Shown piece by piece: positions 35,501 through 38,917 of a stretch of 38,917 nucleotides of DNA. This DNA comes from an uncultured Verrucomicrobiota bacterium. Lineage in GTDB: Bacteria; Verrucomicrobiota; Verrucomicrobiia; Limisphaerales; UBA9464. How positions within the stretch are numbered: position 1 is the first letter of the stretch; every line of letters starts with the position of its first letter. Location: NCBI GenBank assembly GCA_903907925.1, contig CAIVQB010000009.1, positions 1 to 38,917 of the forward strand. Reading direction: 5' to 3'. The translations under genes were made by a program, and so were the position numbers. Under the pieces are notes generated by a model that had not been told where the DNA came from, ran no database searches, and saw nothing but the letters and a program-made list of their open reading frames with translations.

Positions 35501-35787
35501 AGGAAAACCTTGATGATGCCAACCCCGGGATAGGCGTTGGATTCGACGTGTTCGATGTCGTTGACCGTGGCGCTGAGCGAGCGCTCGTGGTTGTACAGGA
35601 TGCGCTGCTCGATCTCCTGCGCGCTCAGGCCGGCGTACTGCCAGATCACCGAAATGACCGGGATGTTGATCGACGGGAAGATGTCGATGGGCGTCCGGAA
35701 CAGCACCAGGGGCGTGATCAACAGCAGGACCAGCGACGCGACGACGAAGGTGTAGGGCCTCTTGAGGGCCAGGCGGACGATCCACAT
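32560..35787 (-). CDS. RND-family multidrug/solute efflux permease
   Basis: A 1075-residue inner-membrane proton-driven transporter of the AcrB/HAE1 type. It starts IVRLALKRPYTFVVASLVLL with the first membrane helix, then PIDIFPSINIPVISVIWQYA and the porter region. The proton-relay aspartates are kept in GILVDDATVEIENIH, and a second set of helices ends with TVAGAAWGLWITQ, GVATANSVLVVSFARE and LFVPVVFSL. Length fits AcrB-like pumps. The gene precedes its adaptor, the reverse of the acrAB order, and is divergent from a LysR regulator that probably controls it. Substrate is unknown. Confidence 0.95.
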   Translation of the reverse strand: MWIVRLALKRPYTFVVASLVLLLITPLVLFRTPIDIFPSINIPVISVIWQYAGLSAQEIEQRILYNHERSLSATVNDIEHVESNAYPGVGIIKVFLREGASVDAGVAQITAVAQTILRQMPPGQTPPLVIRYNASTVPILQYGLSSPTLSEQELYDIGQNQLRIGLSTVFGAQIPWPYGGKTRLVSVDLNLPALQAKNMTAQEVVNAFSAQNLILPSGTAKIGATEYDVELNAQPRVLADLNDLPLKVINGATLRLRDVAQVRDGYLPQINVVRQDGQRGTLLTILKGGSASTLDVVNRVKQAMPRILAALPPELKVKEFGDQSRFVRSAISGVVREGVIAAGLTAVMILLFIGSWRSTVIIALSIPLSVLASLATLSALGETINLMTLGGLALAVGILVDDATVEIENIHRQMAFGKPLQTAILDGAQEIALPAFVSTLCICIVFVPMFFLTGVARHLFTPLAEAVVFAMMASYILSRTLIPTLVMWFYRNTPFVGHGGHGTAPATLAGWNRPWAALQERFEAGFERFRTAYQELLSALLHRRTGFAILFLVFCGASCLLFPWLGQDFFPTVDAGQIRLHLRARTGTRIEETVQLVDAVEAAIREEIPGHEIAGILDNIGIPNSGISLSYSNNGVIGTGDADVLLSLVPEHGPTLDYIRRLRLRLHRTFPGTTFYFLPADIVSQTVNFGLPAPFDVQIVGRDQTSNRAIANRLAQRIRAVSGAVDVRVQQPADLPRFHVEVNRDKSAEIGLTERDVANSVLMSLTGSGQVAPAYWLNPDKGIQYLVNIRTPEYAMNSLAALEGIPISAGIGDSGDGQVLANLASLTRTNGPAVISHFNVAPVIDVFGGVDGRDLGSVLKDIEPWVEQAKKELPRGSYIVMRGQAETMRSSYTGLLVGLAGAIVLVYLLLVVNFQSWLDPFVIITALPGTVAGAAWGLWITQTPLSVPALMGAIMSVGVATANSVLVVSFAREELRRGGSPIAAALSAGTTRLRAVVMTATAMMLGMVPMSLGLGEGGEQNAPLGRAVIAGLLLATVATLLFVPVVFSLVHRHRPDEESTDVSITPPGGAVASPT

Positions 35788-35930
35788 ACGTCAACCTGCG
35801 GTGGTCCGGAGCACGAAAATGTGCGACGGAAGCGGCCAGAGCGAGGGCCACACTGTTGAATCGGCGAAAACCACGGGCGTAGTAGTCGGGGAGCCGGCCT
35901 TCGGTGGCCAATACAAGTTTGCGCGCGGAT

Positions 35931-35949
35931 TGATACCTTGGAAGTATCA
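35931..35949. promoter_or_regulatory. LysR-type binding box in the RND/lysR divergent region
   Basis: TGATAC and GTATCA form a perfect dyad with a 7-base spacer, giving ATAC-N7-GTAT, which fits the T-N11-A consensus of LysR regulators. It lies six bases before the lysR ATG, and its spacer contains GGAAG (35940-35944), the likely ribosome-binding site of lysR. Binding would therefore also cover the regulator's translation start region. Confidence 0.6.
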
Positions 35950-35954
35950 GTGAA

Positions 35955-36893
35955 ATGGAACTGCGTCATCTGCGGTATTTCACGGCCGTCGCCGAGGAAC
36001 TCAGTTTTCGGAAGGCCGCCGAACGGCTGCGGCTGGCGCAACCGCCGCTCAGCGCGCAGATCAAGTCCCTCGAATCGGAACTCGGGGTCCGTCTGTTCGA
36101 GCGGACGACCCGGTCGGTGAAACTGACGCCTGCGGGACGGGTGTTCCTGACCGAGGCCCGGACGGTTCTCACCGCGGCGGCGCGGGCGGAGGACCGGGTT
36201 CGCAAGGCGGAGGCCGGCCTGGTCGGGACATTGCGGATCGGAATGATTGCTCCCTCGGCCAATGCCTGGCTCGCCCGGATTCTGCGCGATTTCCAACAGC
36301 GGTTTCCCGGGGTCCAGTTGTCGGTGTTCGACCTTGTCAGCACCGAGCAGTTGCGCCGTCTCCACAATGATCAACTCGACGTCGGACTGCTGCGGCCGCC
36401 GGTGGGGTTTGCCGAGTTGGAGTATCAATTTGTCGAGGAATCAATGCAGGTGATCGCCCTGCCGGCCGGGCATCGACTGGCGCGCAAACGGGGCCTGACA
36501 TGGGCCGATTTCCACGATGAGTCCATGGTTCTAATGCATCCCAGCGTGCAGCACGGATATTATGACGCCTTCTTTGCCGCCTGCGCAAAGGCCGGAGCCG
36601 TCCCGCGACCGACCCAGTACGCCAACGACATCCAAACCAAGATGTGGCTGATCTCGGCGGGATTCGGTGTGGCGCCTACCACGGCGACGTTGGCGGAGGT
36701 CACCCGGCCGGGCCTGGTTTTCCGGGATCCACCGCCGGGTCTGCCGCCCGTTCGCACCGTGCTGGCGTGGCGGCGGGCGGATGAATCCCCGTTGGTGCGC
36801 GCTTTCCGCGACAGTTTTCCGCCGCAGGGAATCCCCCAGCCTCCGACCAAAATGACAAACGCCGCCGGCGCAGTAGCGCGGGCGGCGTTGTGA
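35955..36893 (+). CDS. LysR-family transcriptional regulator
   Basis: A 312-residue LysR regulator. The N-terminal winged helix is canonical: MELRHLRYFTAVAEELSFRK, AAERLRLAQPPLSAQIKSLE, LGVRLFERTTRSVKLTPAG. The effector-binding domain follows (LRIGMIAPSANAWLARILRD and LDVGLLRPPVGFAELEYQFV), of the CatR/BenM-like group that often senses aromatic acids. It is divergent from the RND pump with a LysR box between them, so it likely controls the pump and itself. Its last residues (NAAGAVARAAL) are encoded by the hairpin that also serves as the ilvC terminator. Confidence 0.93.
   Translation: MELRHLRYFTAVAEELSFRKAAERLRLAQPPLSAQIKSLESELGVRLFERTTRSVKLTPAGRVFLTEARTVLTAAARAEDRVRKAEAGLVGTLRIGMIAPSANAWLARILRDFQQRFPGVQLSVFDLVSTEQLRRLHNDQLDVGLLRPPVGFAELEYQFVEESMQVIALPAGHRLARKRGLTWADFHDESMVLMHPSVQHGYYDAFFAACAKAGAVPRPTQYANDIQTKMWLISAGFGVAPTTATLAEVTRPGLVFRDPPPGLPPVRTVLAWRRADESPLVRAFRDSFPPQGIPQPPTKMTNAAGAVARAAL
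36858..36889. terminator. Hairpin at the lysR 3' end, terminator for ilvC
   Basis: AACGCCGCC at 36858-36866 pairs with GGCGGCGTT at 36881-36889, with an inner GCGC-AGTA-GCGC stem. On the minus strand the stem is followed by TTTGTCATTTT, so it can stop ilvC transcription. It lies wholly inside the lysR coding end. Confidence 0.72.
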
Positions 36894-36921
36894 ATGGGAT
36901 GTTGTCGATCCGTTGCCGGGA

Positions 36922-37944
36922 TCAGTAGGCGGCCTGGGCGCCCTTGATCGAGCGCTTCTGCATCCAAGGCATCATCGCCCGCAGCTTTGCTCCGGTCTTC
37001 TCGATCGGATGCTGCTCGCCCTTCTTCAACAGCGCGTTGTAGCGCTTGTAGCCGGTCTGATATTCGCGCACCCAGTCCTTGGCGAATTTCCCGGACTGAA
37101 TGTTCTTCAGCGCCACCTTCATGCGTTTCTTGACCGAGGCGTCGATGATCTTGGGACCGACGGTGATGTCGCCCCACTTGGCGGTTTCAGAAATGGAGAA
37201 GCGCATGCCACTGACGCCGGCCTCGTTCATGAGATCGACGATCAGCTTGAGCTCGTGGAGGCACTCGAAATAGGCCATCTCCGGCGAATAACCGGCTTCG
37301 ACCAACACTTCGAATCCGGCCTGCACCAGCGCGCTTGCGCCACCGCACAATACGGTCTGCTCGCCGAACAGATCGGTCTCGGTCTCTTCCTTGAACGAGG
37401 TCTCGAGCACGCCGGCGCGGGTGCCGCCGATGCCCTTGGCCCAGGCGAGGGCGATCTTCTTCGCGTCACGGCCGGGGTTTTGATAGATGGCGATCAGGCT
37501 GGGCACGCCCTTGCCCTCGGTGAACTGGCGCCGGACGATGTGGCCGGGGCCCTTGGGGGCGACCAGGATCACATTGACGTTCTTGGGCGGCACGACGGTC
37601 TTGAAATGGATCGCGAAACCGTGGCTGAAGAGGAGGGTCTTGCCCTTGGTCAGGTTCGGGGCGATGTCCTTTTCGTAGGCCGCGGCCTGCTTGGTGTCGG
37701 GCAACGCCACGAAGATGACGTCGGCCCGTTTGACAGCTTCGGCGGTCGGATAAACCTCAAATCCCTTTTCCTGGGCAACGGCGATCGACTTCGAGCCTTC
37801 GTAGAGGCCGATGATCACCTTGCATCCGGATTCCTTGAGGTTGAGCGCGTGCGCGTGGCCCTGGGAACCGAATCCGAGGACGGCGAGGGTTTTGCCTTTG
37901 AAGACGCTCAAGTCGGCGTCCTGGTCGTGATAGACTTTTGCCAT
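36922..37944 (-). CDS. ilvC: Ketol-acid reductoisomerase
   Basis: Class I acetohydroxyacid isomeroreductase, second step of valine and isoleucine synthesis (NADPH, Mg2+). The 340-residue product has the nucleotide loop [58 protein letters not shown] and [19 protein letters not shown], all in place. Length is standard for the short form. It lies 65 bases downstream of ilvN in the same direction, the usual ilvBNC order, but ilvB is not in the window. Confidence 0.97.
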   Translation of the reverse strand: MAKVYHDQDADLSVFKGKTLAVLGFGSQGHAHALNLKESGCKVIIGLYEGSKSIAVAQEKGFEVYPTAEAVKRADVIFVALPDTKQAAAYEKDIAPNLTKGKTLLFSHGFAIHFKTVVPPKNVNVILVAPKGPGHIVRRQFTEGKGVPSLIAIYQNPGRDAKKIALAWAKGIGGTRAGVLETSFKEETETDLFGEQTVLCGGASALVQAGFEVLVEAGYSPEMAYFECLHELKLIVDLMNEAGVSGMRFSISETAKWGDITVGPKIIDASVKKRMKVALKNIQSGKFAKDWVREYQTGYKRYNALLKKGEQHPIEKTGAKLRAMMPWMQKRSIKGAQAAY

Positions 37945-38009
37945 AAATGGGAACGAATGAAGTGACGGTGGAGAATGAAGACGGCGGATGTGAACGGCGG
38001 AACGGCGGA

Positions 38010-38483
38010 TCAGTCGCGGGGCAGGGCGACCTGGCCGGTGCGGGTCAGGTCCAGAATCCCAAAATCCTTCACCAGCAGGAGGAACTTCTCGATCTTGGAC
38101 TCGCTGCCGGTCAGTTCGATGGTCAATGATTTCGGCTGCACGTCGATGATCTTGGCCCGGAAGAGCTCGGCCATCTGGGCGACTTCGGCGCGGTGATCGG
38201 CGCCGGCGGCGACCTTCACCAGGACCAGTTCGCGGTCGATGTAGCCGCCCGACGAGTAGGGGGTGACCTTGACGACGTCGATCAGCTTGTTGAGCTGCTT
38301 GCAGATCTGTTCGACCGTGGCGTCGTCGCCGCGGGTGACGATGGTCATCCGGCTGAGGGAGGGATCGTGGGTGGGCCCAACATTGAGGGTATCAATGTTG
38401 TAGCCACGGCCGCTGAAGAGGCCGGTGACCCGGGTGAGGACCCCGAACTTGTTTTCGACCAGGACTGAGATGGTGTGTCGCAT
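38010..38483 (-). CDS. ilvN: Acetolactate synthase regulatory (small) subunit
   Basis: A 157-residue small subunit that gives valine feedback control to acetohydroxyacid synthase. The ACT domain is at the N-terminus: [38 protein letters not shown] and [17 protein letters not shown]. The C-terminal domain follows ([38 protein letters not shown]). The name ilvH would be equally valid. It precedes ilvC. A terminator-like hairpin lies 94 bases upstream, so ilvN-ilvC may have its own promoter or an attenuator. Confidence 0.95.
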   Translation of the reverse strand: MRHTISVLVENKFGVLTRVTGLFSGRGYNIDTLNVGPTHDPSLSRMTIVTRGDDATVEQICKQLNKLIDVVKVTPYSSGGYIDRELVLVKVAAGADHRAEVAQMAELFRAKIIDVQPKSLTIELTGSESKIEKFLLLVKDFGILDLTRTGQVALPRD

Positions 38484-38770
38484 GTTGCTTTTTCAGTGTG
38501 AGCCGTGAGTTTCTGTCGCCTGCTGCCGACTTCCGGGATCACGTTTCACACCGCTGGATGCCACTCCCGAAAATCGAAAACCCGCGTCCCGTCCTGCGAA
38601 CCGGGAACCGCGGGCGACCTGGGAGCCGATCAACAACACTCCAGGCCGCCGTCAGTCCGCAAGGACTACGACGACGAACTCGGGGTTGCGTACCGGAAAC
38701 ATCGGGCGCGGACGCTACCGGCGGGCCTGCCGTCGGGTCAACGGTTTTTCCGGCGGTCTCGCGCGGGCAC
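38484..38770. other. Leader region upstream of ilvN
   Basis: I see no gene in this stretch. It holds the hairpin at 38577-38614, the ilvN leader, and an unassigned segment at 38615-38770 leading into the dispersed repeat. No strong promoter or leader peptide rich in branched-chain codons is obvious. Confidence 0.45.
38577..38614 (-). terminator. Terminator-like or attenuator hairpin upstream of ilvN
   Basis: On the minus strand CCCGCG pairs with CGCGGG, with an inner CCCG/CGGG stem and a loop of about ten bases, and TTTTCGATTTTC follows. It lies before ilvN in the direction of transcription, so it either ends an upstream gene or acts as an attenuator for ilvN-ilvC. Confidence 0.6.
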
Positions 38771-38917
38771 AGCTTGACACTGCCCCCTATGGAGGCCCGT
38801 TGGACATGCATCCGACCCGCGGCGGCCGATCCACCGCGTACCCAAACGACTCGGGGGCTCGGGTGGAACCGAGCCCTCCACCTGGGGCGGTGCCCAAGGC
38901 TGGTATGGGGCGGGCCG
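38771..38917 (-). mobile_element. MITE-like repeat, copy B (inverted, cut by the window end)
   Basis: The reverse complement of these 147 bases matches 15380-15525 at high identity by eye. It begins at the TIR-like AGCTTGACACTGCCCCC at 38771-38787 and keeps GTTGGACATGCATCCGACCC and the hairpin GGGCTCGG/CCGAGCCC. The other end lies outside the window. Confidence 0.65.

Overview
The window reads as a chromosomal segment of a GC-rich, Gram-negative, free-living bacterium, most likely a member of the Verrucomicrobiota (PVC group). Support for this: two secreted proteins with C-terminal PEP-CTERM anchors ending in the Val-Pro-Glu-Pro-Ser-Thr-Tyr-Ala form common in that phylum, a four-helix-bundle (23S intervening-sequence-type) gene wrapped in GAAAAC-rich repeats, short hairpin-rich dispersed repeats, and a very long OB-fold/PAS/GAF histidine kinase. 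This is inference from protein flavour; there is no rRNA, tRNA or CRISPR array in the window to confirm it.

Layout. 1-525 is non-coding with a strong hairpin. 526-7282 holds comEC (+) convergent with a minus-strand run of a UvrD/Rep helicase, trmB and a secreted protein of unknown function. 7528-11688 holds a PEP-CTERM protein, a strong terminator, then three translationally coupled GT4-type glycosyltransferases. 11702-14166 (minus) holds an HNH endonuclease and a membrane-anchored helical-repeat protein. 14299-16979 holds a second PEP-CTERM protein, a 250-bp MITE-like repeat with terminal inverted repeats, and a LeuC-type [4Fe-4S] dehydratase. 17112-19417 holds a methyltransferase, a DUF2721 membrane protein and purC (minus). 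19504-21132 is an accessory island: a secreted protein with three tandem Tudor-knot/chromo-barrel-like repeats, broken by a one-base frameshift and flanked by an 86-bp diverged direct repeat.

21635-25992 is a SAM-cycle locus: an ArsR-methyltransferase fusion regulator is divergent from metK, with a candidate operator between them, and ahcY follows metK. A 473-bp element carrying the four-helix-bundle gene, with 22-bp perfect terminal inverted repeats, sits exactly between the metK stop and the ahcY leader. 26249-31302 is a convergent two-component pair: a REC-HPt protein and a 1427-residue sensor kinase with a degenerate receiver. 31363-35787 is an RND efflux pump (permease, then membrane fusion protein) divergent from a LysR regulator with a clear ATAC-N7-GTAT box. 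The right end carries ilvN-ilvC (minus) and a second, inverted, truncated copy of the MITE-like repeat.

The most unusual items are the Tudor-knot island, the TIR-bounded four-helix-bundle element inside the metK-ahcY operon, the fused ArsR-methyltransferase beside metK, and the MITE-like hairpin repeats. Housekeeping assignments rest on clear family motifs; the accessory functions are inferred.
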